The position numbers and the translations under genes are program-made. DNA of 64,000 bases from SZUA-442 sp963753185 (lineage in GTDB: Bacteria; Actinomycetota; Acidimicrobiia; Spongiisociales; UBA5794). This document shows, piece by piece, positions 24,574 through 34,089 of this stretch (positions within the stretch are counted from its first letter, which is position 1; every line of letters begins with the position of its first letter). The stretch spans positions 1,612,001 through 1,676,000 of the forward strand of contig CAVWBO010000007.1 in the NCBI GenBank assembly GCA_963753185.1, read 5' to 3'. A model generated the notes under the pieces. The model worked only from the letters and a program-made list of their open reading frames with translations. It ran no database searches and was not told the DNA's origin.

Positions 24574-25930
24574 TCCGTCGACCATCCCGAACCGCGTGCA
24601 CATCGTCGGCGCGGGAGGCACGGGAATGTCCGGTCTCGCGAAGATCCTCTCACAGCTTGGCCATTCCGTCTCAGGCTCTGACCTGAAGCCGGGTCGGATG
24701 CTCGACGTCCTTCGTGATGTCGGCGTCGAGACCTGGTTGGGCCACGACCCCGCATCGATGGCGGAGGTCGGTGTCGTCGTCCGATCTTCGGCCGTTCCGG
24801 CAACCGATCCCGAGGTCGAAGCGGCGCGCGCCCTCGGGATCGAAGTATGGGACCGACCGCAGCTCCTGTCGCGGTTGACGGCGGAGAACCCCACGATGGG
24901 AGTCGCAGGGACCCACGGCAAGACCACGTCGACGGCGATGATGGTCTCGGCACTACGGGGCATGGGACATGACCCCTCGTTCCTCGTCGGTGGCGAGATC
25001 GTCGGCCTCAATACGGGTGCACACGTGGGCGACGAGACGTTCGTGCTCGAGGCGGACGAGGCGTTCGGAACCTTCAGACACCTCGACCTCGCGTCGGTGC
25101 TCGTGACGAACATCGAGGCAGACCACCTCGACTACTACGGGACGATCACCGCCCTCGAAGATGCATTCGGCCAGGTCGTCGACCGTGTCACCGGTCCCAG
25201 GGTCGGATGCATCGACGATGCCGGTGTCAGGCGCCTCGCCCAGCGGGTCGAGCTCACGGGATACGGTGTCTCAGAGGATGCGGAGTTCCGGATCGAGGAC
25301 CTCGACCATGCCGGTGGCGGTGTGTCGTTCACGCTGTCAGGACCCGGCGAGCCCGTGAGGGTCGCTCTCTCCAAGCCGGGTATGCACGTCGCGTCCAACG
25401 CAGCAGGTGTTGTCACGATGCTCACGATGCTCGGCTACGACCAGGATGCAGCTGCCACCGCCCTCCGGGGCTTCAGCGGTGTCCGCCGTCGCTATGAAGT
25501 GCGCGGCATCGTTCGCGGCGTCACGGTCGTCGACGACTATGCCCATCACCCGACGGAGGTCGGTGCCACCATCGAGGCCGCAGCACGTGCGACGACGGGC
25601 AAGGTCATCGTCGTGTTCCAGCCGCACCGATACACCCGTACGGCTGATCTCGGTCCGGCGTTCGGGGTGCCCCTTGCACGCGCCGATCACGTCGTCGTGA
25701 CGGACATCTACTCGGCAGGAGAGCAGCCGATCATCGGCGTGTCAGGGAGGGTCGTCGTTCAAGCGACAGAGGCGGCCGGCGGAACGGCGTCGTTCGTCCG
25801 GGTGCTCGCCGATGTTCCCGAATACATCGCATCGATCGCCACCGAAGGCGACACCGTCCTCCTGCTTGGAGCAGGTGACATCACGACGATCGCTGCCGAG
25901 GTGACCAAGGCGATCGGAGCCAGCCCGTGA
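24566..25930 (+). CDS. murC: UDP-MurNAc:L-Ala ligase MurC
   Basis: Adds L-alanine to UDP-MurNAc, the first stem-peptide step. 454 residues. N-terminal HIVGAGGTGMSGLAKILSQL and VSGSDLK, the ATP loop AGTHGKTTSTAMM with the histidine characteristic of MurC, and VVDDYAHHPTEVGATI in the C-terminal domain. ATG 24566 lies 8 nt inside the end of murG. Ends with a GTGA overlap into murB. Confidence 0.95.
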   Translation: MRDPSTIPNRVHIVGAGGTGMSGLAKILSQLGHSVSGSDLKPGRMLDVLRDVGVETWLGHDPASMAEVGVVVRSSAVPATDPEVEAARALGIEVWDRPQLLSRLTAENPTMGVAGTHGKTTSTAMMVSALRGMGHDPSFLVGGEIVGLNTGAHVGDETFVLEADEAFGTFRHLDLASVLVTNIEADHLDYYGTITALEDAFGQVVDRVTGPRVGCIDDAGVRRLAQRVELTGYGVSEDAEFRIEDLDHAGGGVSFTLSGPGEPVRVALSKPGMHVASNAAGVVTMLTMLGYDQDAAATALRGFSGVRRRYEVRGIVRGVTVVDDYAHHPTEVGATIEAAARATTGKVIVVFQPHRYTRTADLGPAFGVPLARADHVVVTDIYSAGEQPIIGVSGRVVVQATEAAGGTASFVRVLADVPEYIASIATEGDTVLLLGAGDITTIAAEVTKAIGASP

Positions 25931-26826
25931 TCGCCCACTCCGGCGTCAAACAGGACGTGATCCTCGCTCCGTTCACGACCTACAAGGTGGGTGGCCCTGC
26001 ACAGTGGTTCGTCGAGCCGAACGATCTCGAGGAGCTACGGTCGGTCCTCGAGGTGACGCCACCGGGCATCGATATCTGGGTTCTCGGCAGGGGGTCGAAC
26101 GTCGTCATCTCCGACGACGGGTACGACGGTCTCGTGATCAGGCTCGGGCCAGGCTTCTGTGCGTCCGACGTGCGACAGGATGGGAGCGTCGTCGCCGGTG
26201 GCGGTCTCTCCCTACCCGTGCTTGCGCGCGCTGCCGTCGACGCCGGTCGTGGTGGGCTGGAGTTCTACGTGGGGATTCCCGGCACCGTCGGCGGTGCACT
26301 GCGAATGAATGCGGGCGGTCATGGCTCAGACACGGCCTCCGTCGTCACGAGCGCCCGGATCCTGCGGGTGTCGGGCAGGGTGGTCGACACGGTGCCCGTC
26401 GGCGACCTCTCGTTCTCGTACCGCAGCTCCGCCCTCACCGACGACGACATCGTCGTCCAAGCGACGTTCGCGACGCACGCCATCGATCCGGAGCTCGGGC
26501 GGGCGGAGCTGCGTGAGATCACCCGATGGCGAAAAGCCCATCAGCCCGGCGGCACACTGAACGCCGGAAGCGTCTTCAAGAACCCGCCAGGGGACTCGGC
26601 GGGCGCGATCATCGATCGCCTCGGGTTGAAAGGGACAGGGGTTGGCAGCGTTACGGTGTCCGATGTCCACGCGAATTGGCTCGTGGCGTCGAGTGATGCA
26701 ACGGCCGGCGACATCCATCGCTTCGTCCACCGGATCCGGCGGATCGTCGCCGATCGCGCAGGGATCGAGCTCGAACCTGAGATCCGCTTCGTCGGTCGCT
26801 TCCCCGACGACGAGGTGACACCGTGA
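25927..26826 (+). CDS. murB: UDP-N-acetylenolpyruvoylglucosamine reductase MurB
   Basis: FAD- and NADPH-dependent enzyme making UDP-MurNAc. 299 residues, the shorter type II size. FAD-binding features are TTYKVGGPAQWFVEP, LGRGSNVVISDDGYDG and YVGIPGTVGGALRMNAGGHG; the catalytic Ser is in NAGSVFKNPPGDSAG. The C-terminal conserved Glu is in ELEPEIRFVG. GTG start overlaps murC and its stop overlaps the ftsQ GTG, both as GTGA. Confidence 0.94.
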   Translation: MIAHSGVKQDVILAPFTTYKVGGPAQWFVEPNDLEELRSVLEVTPPGIDIWVLGRGSNVVISDDGYDGLVIRLGPGFCASDVRQDGSVVAGGGLSLPVLARAAVDAGRGGLEFYVGIPGTVGGALRMNAGGHGSDTASVVTSARILRVSGRVVDTVPVGDLSFSYRSSALTDDDIVVQATFATHAIDPELGRAELREITRWRKAHQPGGTLNAGSVFKNPPGDSAGAIIDRLGLKGTGVGSVTVSDVHANWLVASSDATAGDIHRFVHRIRRIVADRAGIELEPEIRFVGRFPDDEVTP

Positions 26827-27590
26827 CGTCGATGGACTCACGGGTCGCGGATCGTCGTAGGGGAGTGTCCGAGGACAAAGCCCGGAAGCGACTCCGATGG
26901 ATCCTGATCCTCCTGATCGTCCTTCTCGTGTCCGGTGCATCGATATGGCTCATCCGGTCGCCGCTGCTGTCGATCTCGAAGGTCGAGATCACGGGTGTCG
27001 TCAAGTCCGACCCGGCCGAGCCGATCACCGAGCTCGCGATGGGAGTCGGGCGTCCCACCATCGATGTCGATGCGGGTGCGCTCGAGCGCGCGATCGAGGA
27101 CGATCCCTGGGTGGCGGATGCGTCGGTGTCCGTGATGTGGCCGGGCACGCTCGTCGTCGACATCGTGGAGCACACCGCCGTCGCTCCCGTGCGGTACGGC
27201 GATCGCTGGATGCTTGCGGCCGTCGAAGGTGCCGTGATCGTCGATGCGGGCGATCCGGGTTCGGGTCCACGCATCGAGATCGACCTCGAGGGAACCGGTC
27301 CCGGAGCAACGACCACCGATAGGCGGATCATCGGTGCCCTCGCCTTCGTCGATGCGACTGCGATCGACCTCAGGGAAGGTCTGCGTGTGTCAGCAGATGG
27401 GGATTCGCTGACGGCGGTCGTCGACGGCCACGTCGTGCGCCTCGGTCGGCCCGTCGACATGGCCATGAAGGCTGCCGTCCTCGAGAGCCTCATCGCGCAG
27501 GGCCTCGAACCCGGTGCGTTCGTCGACCTGATCGCGCCCAGCCGACCGGCAGTCCTGAACCCTCCATCTCAACAAGAGGGTGAGGAATAG
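26823..27590 (+). CDS. ftsQ: Cell division protein FtsQ
   Basis: Bitopic divisome assembly protein of 255 residues. A basic cytoplasmic tail of about 36 residues is followed by one transmembrane helix (WILILLIVLLVSGASIWLI), then a POTRA domain (LSISKVEITGVVKSDP through DDPWVADASVSVMWPGTLVV) and a beta domain. The position between murB and ftsZ confirms it. The 62-nt gap to ftsZ has a TAAGGT hexamer (27618-27623) that could be a weak extra promoter, but the evidence is thin. Confidence 0.9.
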   Translation: MTSMDSRVADRRRGVSEDKARKRLRWILILLIVLLVSGASIWLIRSPLLSISKVEITGVVKSDPAEPITELAMGVGRPTIDVDAGALERAIEDDPWVADASVSVMWPGTLVVDIVEHTAVAPVRYGDRWMLAAVEGAVIVDAGDPGSGPRIEIDLEGTGPGATTTDRRIIGALAFVDATAIDLREGLRVSADGDSLTAVVDGHVVRLGRPVDMAMKAAVLESLIAQGLEPGAFVDLIAPSRPAVLNPPSQQEGEE

Positions 27591-27652
27591 GTGCAACACG
27601 AAGGTCGACTGCACCGGTAAGGTTGCCGGGCCACACGGGAGAGGTGACCAAT

Positions 27653-28750
27653 ATGACGAGGGATACAGCCAAGGCGCCGAGCACCTACTTGGCCGTCATC
27701 AAGGTGGTCGGTGTCGGAGGCGGAGGCGTCAACGCCGTCAATCGCATGATCGACATGGGAGTCGGTGGGGTCGAGTTCATCGCGGTGAACACCGACGCCC
27801 AGGCCCTCCTCATGTCCGATGCCGATGTCAAGCTCGACATAGGGCGTGACTCCACGCGCGGTCTCGGAGCGGGGGCCAACCCCGAGGTCGGTCGCGAGGC
27901 CGCAGAGGACCACAGGGACGAGATCGAGGATGCCCTCGGAGGGTCCGACATGGTCTTCATCACGGCCGGTGAGGGTGGGGGGACCGGCACCGGTGCAGCT
28001 CCCGTCGTCGCGGAGGTTGCTCGATCCCTCGGCGCACTTACCGTCGGCGTCGTCACACGGCCCTTCGGCTTCGAGGGCCGCCGCCGCTCCGTCCAGGCGG
28101 AGCAGGGAATCCAAGCCCTCAAGGCAGCGGTCGACACGCTGATCATCATTCCGAACGAGCGCCTCCTCGAGATCGCGGACCAGAACACTCCCGTCGTCGA
28201 CGCCTTTCGGATGGCGGATGAGGTCCTCACGGCAGGGGTCAAGGGGATAACCGAGCTCATCACGACCCCGGGGCTGATCAACGTCGACTTCGCCGACGTG
28301 AAGACGGTGATGTCCGACGCGGGCTCAGCGGTGATGGGGATCGGTGTCGCAACGGGTGACAGTCGGGCCCTTCAGGCGGCCGAGAAGGCGATCTCGAGTC
28401 CACTACTCGAAACCTCGATGGAGGGCGCACGGGGTGTGCTCTTGTCGATCGCTGGACCCAGGGACATGACCCTGCACGAGGTCAACACGGCCGCATCACT
28501 CATCAGCGAACACTCCGACGCCGATGCGAACATCATCTTCGGATCGGTGATCGACGAGACGCTCGGTGATGAGATGCGGGTCACGGTCATCGCGGCCGGG
28601 TTCGACAGGGACCGACGGGGAAGCTTCACGCCGTCGCTCCCCGGCACGACGGCGCCACCTCGCCAACGGTCGTCGCTGCTCGATCAGGGTCGCGACGACG
28701 GACCTGATGGAACCGACGAGATGGACATCCCCGGATTCGTTCAGGGATGA
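27653..28750 (+). CDS. ftsZ: Cell division GTPase FtsZ
   Basis: Tubulin homologue that forms the division ring. 365 residues starting ATG 27653 with GGAGAGG 8 nt upstream. GTP-binding motifs: VGVGGGGVNAVNRM near the N-terminus, tubulin signature GEGGGTGTGAAP at residues 107-118, and the T7 loop INVDFADVKTVM. The short C-terminal linker ends in DEMDIPGFVQG, the conserved peptide that in actinobacteria contacts SepF and FtsW. Its stop overlaps the pgeF ATG. Confidence 0.96.
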   Translation: MTRDTAKAPSTYLAVIKVVGVGGGGVNAVNRMIDMGVGGVEFIAVNTDAQALLMSDADVKLDIGRDSTRGLGAGANPEVGREAAEDHRDEIEDALGGSDMVFITAGEGGGTGTGAAPVVAEVARSLGALTVGVVTRPFGFEGRRRSVQAEQGIQALKAAVDTLIIIPNERLLEIADQNTPVVDAFRMADEVLTAGVKGITELITTPGLINVDFADVKTVMSDAGSAVMGIGVATGDSRALQAAEKAISSPLLETSMEGARGVLLSIAGPRDMTLHEVNTAASLISEHSDADANIIFGSVIDETLGDEMRVTVIAAGFDRDRRGSFTPSLPGTTAPPRQRSSLLDQGRDDGPDGTDEMDIPGFVQG

Positions 28751-29371
28751 TCCGATCGGAGGCGATCCGAACGGTCGCGTTCGGCACCCTCGCCGACGGC
28801 GACGGACGCACAGACCCTGACGCGCGAAGTCGGATGAGCGCAACCCTCGGTATCCCCGACGCTTGGGCGACGATCACGCAGGTCCACGGCGCAACCGCGC
28901 GCCGCGCGATGGAGGCTTCCCCGCTCGGGGAGGCCGACGGGGTATGGACACCTGAACGGGATCTCCCGATCGTCGTGGCGACGGCAGACTGCGTTCCGGT
29001 GGCGATCGAGGCAGGCGGTGCCATCGGCCTTGTCCATGCGGGCTGGCGCGGCGTGGTGGCTGGCATCGTGACAGCGACGATCGAGGCAATGGTGGATGAG
29101 GGGCAGGAACCGGCACGCGGCAGTCCTGGGACCCCACATCGGGCCTTGCTGCTACGAGGTAGGTACCGAGGTCATCGAAGCCGTCGGGGGCCATGAATCA
29201 CGAACCATGTGGGGGACGGTGAGTCTCGATCTCGCGGGGGCGATTCGCGAGCAGCTGGTGGACATTCCAGTCGAGGAGGTAGCGATCTGCACACGTGAGG
29301 ACGGTCGTTTCTCATCACATCGACGCAACGGCACCAGCCATCGACAGGTGACGGTGGCGTGGCGGTCGTAG
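28747..29371 (+). pseudogene. pgeF: Polyphenol oxidase/PgeF-like (YfiH) gene broken by a frameshift
   Basis: The first part (28747 to about 29115) has QVHGATARRAM, ATADCVPVAIE and LVHAGWRGVVAGIV, which give the metal-binding His, Cys and His of the YfiH/PgeF family (peptidoglycan-editing factor or laccase-like). The frame then runs out, and the family continues one base over: AAVLGPHIGPCCYEVG through HRRNGTSHRQVTVAWRS to the stop at 29369-29371. Removing one base between about 29105 and 29125 restores a normal protein of about 207 residues. There are no other defects, so a sequence error or recent mutation is likely. ATG 28747 overlaps the ftsZ stop. Confidence 0.82.
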
Positions 29372-30026
29372 GGCTCGATGCCGTGCTGGACCGGATTGCA
29401 CGGGCATGCGCACGTCGCGGTGTGGGGAGCGACGGCATCACACTCGTGGTCGTGTCGAAGCATCGCACGGACGAGGAGGTTCTCGCGGTGTACGAATGCG
29501 GCCAGCGCGTGTTCGCAGAGAATCGCGCACAGGAGCTCGCGCGCGACGCGACGCCGACCTCCCCGATGACATCGAATGGCACTTCGTTGGGCCCCTGCAG
29601 AGCCGGAAGGCGGCATCGGTCGGCGGGAACGCAGCGCTCCTGCAGTCGATGGACAGGCTGAAACTCGCTCGGATCTGGCGGGACCACTCCATCGACACAC
29701 CGGTCCTGGTGCAGTTCAACCTGGCGGGAGAGCCGCAGAAGTCTGGGTTCCCGCCCGACGAGCCGGGTCGGGTCCTCGATGATCTCGTCACGCTCGGCCT
29801 CGATGTGAGGGGCGTGATGGCGATTCCTCCGAACGCCACCGATCCCGAGTCGGCGCGACCGTGGTTCGCCCGGCTCCGGGAGATTTTCGACCTCTACCGG
29901 AGGGACCTGCCGACGATCGACACCTGTTCGATGGGTATGTCGAACGACCTCGAGGTCGCGATCGAGGAGGGTGCCACCATGGTGCGCATCGGACGGGCTA
30001 TCTTTGACAGGACAGCCGACACCTGA
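29359..30026 (+). pseudogene. YggS-family PLP homeostasis protein broken by a frameshift
   Basis: Pyridoxal-phosphate binding protein found next to sepF in many Gram-positives. The first part (29359 to about 29550) carries the PLP lysine in LVVVSKHRTDEEVLAVYECGQ is split here as VVVSKHRTDEE plus YECGQRVFAENRAQEL. The remainder lies in another frame: IEWHFVGPLQSRKAA, VLVQFNLAGEPQKSG, CSMGMSNDLEVAIEEGATMVRIG. Adding one G at GCGAC (about 29550, giving Asp-Ala-Asp-Ala-Asp-Leu) joins them into about 222 residues. This is the second break within 450 bp. The GTG start overlaps the end of pgeF. Confidence 0.82.
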
Positions 30027-30048
30027 GACGACCTACGGGACGGTACGC

Positions 30049-30639
30049 ATGGCATCTCTGTGGAACAAGACGCTCTTCTACCTGGGTCTCATGGATGAGG
30101 ACGCCCCGAGCGACGAGGCCCGCGACCAGTCCGTCGGTGACGTACGCCCGATGGGAGCTGAACGACCAGGGACCCCGCCACCCGGGCAGATGTCGACGGT
30201 TCGCCCCCCGGGGAGTGGTGTCGCAGGACGCCGTGTCGAGCCTCCCGCATCGACCCGCCGCCAGATGTCGGGTGACCCCGGCCACGCGGAGGCAGGCGTG
30301 TACATCCACTCGAACGTGTCATCCATCGGCGGGACGGACATGCCCATGCGGAGGACGGAACCGGAGTCCCAGATCATCGCCGCTCGGAACTTCTCGGACG
30401 CCCAGGCCCTCGCAGATGCGATCCGATCGGGCAGGAGCGTCGTCCTGGACCTTCGCGGCACCGAACCAGAGATGGTGAGGCGACTCGTCGACTTCGCCTC
30501 CGGCCTGACATACGCGCTCGACGGGAAGATGTCGAAGACCTCGCAGGGCGTGATCCTCGTGACCCCGGGCGGTGTCAGCATCGGGATGGCTGAGCAGGAG
30601 CGGCTCTCCGCGCTCGGACTCTACGGATCAGCGAACTGA
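30049..30639 (+). CDS. sepF: Cell division protein SepF
   Basis: FtsZ-binding membrane anchor that stands in for FtsA in actinobacteria. 196 residues: N-terminal amphipathic membrane-targeting helix (SLWNKTLFYLGLMDED), a Pro/Arg-rich linker of about 80 residues, and the C-terminal SepF domain (SQIIAARNFSDAQALADAI, VVLDLRGTEPEMVRRLVDFASG, TSQGVILVTPGGVSI). ATG 30049 begins exactly at the helix. No ftsA is present in the cluster, consistent with SepF doing this job. Confidence 0.92.
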   Translation: MASLWNKTLFYLGLMDEDAPSDEARDQSVGDVRPMGAERPGTPPPGQMSTVRPPGSGVAGRRVEPPASTRRQMSGDPGHAEAGVYIHSNVSSIGGTDMPMRRTEPESQIIAARNFSDAQALADAIRSGRSVVLDLRGTEPEMVRRLVDFASGLTYALDGKMSKTSQGVILVTPGGVSIGMAEQERLSALGLYGSAN

Positions 30640-30640
30640 G

Positions 30641-30907
30641 GTGGGGATCCTTCGCACGCTGGTCCAGTTCGTTTCGCTCGCCCTTCTCGTGTGGATCGTG
30701 TTGTCCTACATCGTGGTGTTCGGGCGCATCCCGTTCGACCATCCGATCCGTCGGCTCTACGAGCTGCTGTCGCGCATGATCGAGCCGATCCTGCGTCCGA
30801 TCAGGGCAGTCGTGCCTCCGGTGCGTGTCGGGGGAGCGGCACTCGACCTCTCGCCGCTGATCCTGATCTTCGGGCTCCAGATACTCGCTGCCGTGCTTCC
30901 ACGCTGA
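30641..30907 (+). CDS. YggT family membrane protein
   Basis: 88-residue protein with two transmembrane segments (VQFVSLALLVWIVLSYIVVF and ALDLSPLILIFGLQILAAVL) flanking the conserved YggT loop PIRRLYELLSRMIEPILRPI and PPVRVGG. GTG 30641 lies 1 nt after the sepF stop. In many actinobacteria the order sepF-yggT-divIVA is kept; here no divIVA follows, and ileS converges from the other strand. Confidence 0.9.
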   Translation: MGILRTLVQFVSLALLVWIVLSYIVVFGRIPFDHPIRRLYELLSRMIEPILRPIRAVVPPVRVGGAALDLSPLILIFGLQILAAVLPR

Positions 30908-30911
30908 AGGA

Positions 30912-33900
30912 TCACGATTCCGTCGGCGCCTTGCTCACGGTGACGGTCATCGACGATCCGGCCAGCTCCACCAGGTCGCCGTCGGTCGCATCCCGCTCGA
31001 TACGGACCGCAAGGACCTCGGATGCGATGAGGTCGGCGTGGAGCCCGAAGCATGCGACCACGTCGTCGTCGTCGGAGTCCCACCGGACGACGATCCGATC
31101 GACAACGTCGAGGCCCAGGTCGCGGCGCGCTGCCTGGAGCCTGTTGACGACTTCGCGTGCAAGGCCCTCGATGCGCAGATCATCGTCGAGCCGCGTGTCG
31201 AGGGCCACGGACAGGGAGCCCTCCGTCGCGACGACGGTGCCTTCTCGAGCTGTGCGGCTGATCACGAGGTCGTCTGCCACGAGACCGAAGCCGGTCACGG
31301 CTTCCGGTACCCCGTCGAGGATCGAACTCAGGGTCGCCTGGTCCAGCCCTGCGATCGCGTCGGCGACCGTGCCCATGAGTTTTCCGAATCGCGGCCCGAG
31401 GACCCTGAAGTTGGGTTTGGCCTCGAGGTCGACCAGGCCTGCCTCGTCGGCGTGGACTTCGACGGAATGGACGTTGAGCTCCTCGGCGATGAGCTCGGCA
31501 TGGCTCGATATCGCCGCGCCCTCTGATGCCGACCTCGTCACCACCGTGACGAGGCGCAGGGGCTGGCGGGTCCGTATGCCCTCGCGCTTGCGTAGGCCGC
31601 GTCCGAGATTGACGACGGTTCGCACCGTCGACATGGCGGCCTCGAGGCCGGGGTCGATCGATGAAGGCACCGCCTCGGGGTAGTCGGTGTGGTGGATGCT
31701 CCCCGGAGCGTCCGCGTTGATGGATCGAACGAGCCCTTGGTAGATCTCCTCCGTCACGAACGGCAGCACGGGTGCGGCCACGGAGGCGAACGTCGTGAGC
31801 ACCTCGTACAGCGTCGCGAAGGCCGAGAGCTTGTCGGCGTCGTCCTCGATGCCGCGATGAGTCCAGAACCGGCGTCGGCTCCTGCGGATGTACCAGTTGG
31901 TGAGATGCTCCACGAACCCGATCACCCGAGGGATGACGGCGTAGAGCCGATACGCCTCCATCTCCCTGTTGACATCGGAGATCAGGCTCTGGATCATCGA
32001 AACGATCCATCGATCGATCTCGGGACGATCGTCGAGTGGGGGAGCGCCTTTGAGGTCCTGTGCGGTCAGACCGTCCGCCGCTGCGTATGTGGTGAAGAAC
32101 GAGTACGAGTTCCACAGCGGCAGGAGGACCGTGCGAACGACCTCTCGAACCCCAGCCTCGGAGAACCTGAGGGGCTCACCCCGCACGACGGGAGAGTTGA
32201 TCAGATAGGCGCGAAGGGCGTCTGCCCCGAACTCGTCGAGCACATGGGAGGGATCCGGGTAGTTGCGGAGGGACTTCGACATCTTCCTGCCGTCCTCCGC
32301 GAGGATCATCCCTGTCACCACACAGTTCTGGAACGGGGCCTCGTCACGGATCGCAGTCGACAACACGAGCAGGGTGTAGAACCAGCCGCGCGTCTGGTCG
32401 AGCCCCTCGGCGATGAAGTCCGCAGGGAATCGCTGCTCGAAGCGTTCGAGGTTCTCGAACGGATAATGGATCTGGGCGAACGGCATGGATCCGCTCTCGA
32501 ACCAACAGTCGAGCACCTCGGGAACCCTGCGCATCGTTCCCGCGCATTCGTCGCAGGTCCACGTGATGGCATCGACGAAGTGTTTGTGCAGATCCTCGAG
32601 GCGCGTACCAGAGAGCTCAGCCAGTTGGTCGCGCGACGACACGGCCCTCATGTGCCCTCCCTCGTCGCACTCCCAAACAGGGATGGCCGAACCCCAGTAT
32701 CGGTTGCGGCTGATCGCCCAGTCCCTTGCGCCCTCGAGCCAGTTCCCGAATCGGTTCGCGCCGATCGCCTCGGGTATCCATCGGATTCCCTTGTTGATCT
32801 CGACCATGCGATCCCTGAACTGCTCGACTGCGACGAACCATGTAGGGATGGCCTTGTAGATCAGTGGTGTTCCCGTCCGCCAGCAGAACGGGTACGAGTG
32901 GTTGATGGTTGCCCGAGCAAAGAGCGCACCGGATTCTGCGAGAAGCGCCATCAGGGTTGCATCGGCCTCCTTGACGTTCATTCCCGAAACGTCAGGCACC
33001 TCGTCCGTGAAGCGGGCCTCCTCATCGACCGGATCCACCAGAACGTCGATCCCTGCCTCACCGAGGGCACGGAAGTCCGCTTCACCGTATGCCGGAGCCA
33101 TGTGGACGAGGCCCGTACCCTCGTCTGTGGTCACATCGTTCGAGTGGATCACGACGAATGCACCGTCGGCCGCCCTCTCCGAGAAGTAGGGGAACGGCGG
33201 CCGATAGCGGGTGCCGATCAGGTCCGACCCCATCGCCGTACCGAGAACTTCGGCATCCTCGCCGAAGATCCGCTCGACGAGGTCTGTTGCCGACCAGTAG
33301 ACGTGTTGTCCGGATCGGATCCGTGTGTATTCGACGTTCGACCCGACGGCGATCGCCAGGTTTGCAGGGACGGTCCACGGGGTCGTCGTCCAGAACAGCA
33401 ACCGATCGCCTGAGGTGACGGGACCATGTCCGTCGAGGACCTCCACGGCGACGGTGATGGCGGGATCGTCCACATCGCGGTAGTCCAGGTTCGCTTCGAA
33501 GTTCGACAGCGGCGTCGTCGCACCGTACGAGTACGGGAGAACCTTGAAGTCCCGATAGACGAGACCTCGATCCCACAGCTGTCCGAAGACCCACCAGACG
33601 CTTTCCATGAAGTCGACGTCCATCGTCTTGTAGTCGTTCTCGAAGTCGACCCACCGTCCGATGCGCCCTGTGATCTCGTACCAGTCCTCGGTCGTCGTAT
33701 TGACCATCGCTCGGCACGCCTCGTTGAAAACGTCGATTCCGAGCGCCTGGATCTGGCGTGGACCCGAGACACCGAGTTGCTTTTCGACCTCCATCTCGAC
33801 GGGGAGGCCGTGCGTATCCCACCCGAACCTCCGCTCGACGCGGTGTCCTCGCATGGTCCAATATCGCGGGACGATGTCCTTCACGACGCCTTGGAGGATG

Positions 33901-34085
33901 TGCCCGTAATGCATCGACCCCGTGGCGAAAGGTGGCCCGTCGTAGAACGTGTACTCGGTCTCTGGGCTGCGAAGGTCAACGGACCTCGCGAAGGCGTCGA
34001 TCGATTCCCAGAACGCGAGGATCCGTGCGTCGAGCGCAGGGAAATCGACGGCGGAATCCACTCGGGGGAAGCTGGTCTCTGTCAC
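30912..34085 (-). CDS. ileS: Isoleucyl-tRNA synthetase
   Basis: Charges tRNA-Ile. 1057 residues, the length of the eukaryote-like type-2 bacterial IleS found in mycobacteria. Class I motifs: PPFATGSMHYGH (HIGH-type motif HYGH at residues 59-62) and GRKMSKS (KMSKS at 601-605). The editing domain lies between (FWTTTPWTVPANLAIAVG and TGLVHMAPAYGEADF). The C-terminal part holds the anticodon-binding helices (RRSRRRFWT). GTG 34085 is chosen because TGAGGA lies upstream and synthetase homology begins here; the frame to 34175 runs into the T-box. Expression is likely controlled by that leader. Confidence 0.95.
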   Translation of the reverse strand: MTETSFPRVDSAVDFPALDARILAFWESIDAFARSVDLRSPETEYTFYDGPPFATGSMHYGHILQGVVKDIVPRYWTMRGHRVERRFGWDTHGLPVEMEVEKQLGVSGPRQIQALGIDVFNEACRAMVNTTTEDWYEITGRIGRWVDFENDYKTMDVDFMESVWWVFGQLWDRGLVYRDFKVLPYSYGATTPLSNFEANLDYRDVDDPAITVAVEVLDGHGPVTSGDRLLFWTTTPWTVPANLAIAVGSNVEYTRIRSGQHVYWSATDLVERIFGEDAEVLGTAMGSDLIGTRYRPPFPYFSERAADGAFVVIHSNDVTTDEGTGLVHMAPAYGEADFRALGEAGIDVLVDPVDEEARFTDEVPDVSGMNVKEADATLMALLAESGALFARATINHSYPFCWRTGTPLIYKAIPTWFVAVEQFRDRMVEINKGIRWIPEAIGANRFGNWLEGARDWAISRNRYWGSAIPVWECDEGGHMRAVSSRDQLAELSGTRLEDLHKHFVDAITWTCDECAGTMRRVPEVLDCWFESGSMPFAQIHYPFENLERFEQRFPADFIAEGLDQTRGWFYTLLVLSTAIRDEAPFQNCVVTGMILAEDGRKMSKSLRNYPDPSHVLDEFGADALRAYLINSPVVRGEPLRFSEAGVREVVRTVLLPLWNSYSFFTTYAAADGLTAQDLKGAPPLDDRPEIDRWIVSMIQSLISDVNREMEAYRLYAVIPRVIGFVEHLTNWYIRRSRRRFWTHRGIEDDADKLSAFATLYEVLTTFASVAAPVLPFVTEEIYQGLVRSINADAPGSIHHTDYPEAVPSSIDPGLEAAMSTVRTVVNLGRGLRKREGIRTRQPLRLVTVVTRSASEGAAISSHAELIAEELNVHSVEVHADEAGLVDLEAKPNFRVLGPRFGKLMGTVADAIAGLDQATLSSILDGVPEAVTGFGLVADDLVISRTAREGTVVATEGSLSVALDTRLDDDLRIEGLAREVVNRLQAARRDLGLDVVDRIVVRWDSDDDDVVACFGLHADLIASEVLAVRIERDATDGDLVELAGSSMTVTVSKAPTES

Positions 34086-34089
34086 GGCG

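Noticed and set aside
31689..33413. 574-codon plus-strand open frame
   Set aside because: Exact antisense shadow of ileS, which has full synthetase motifs.
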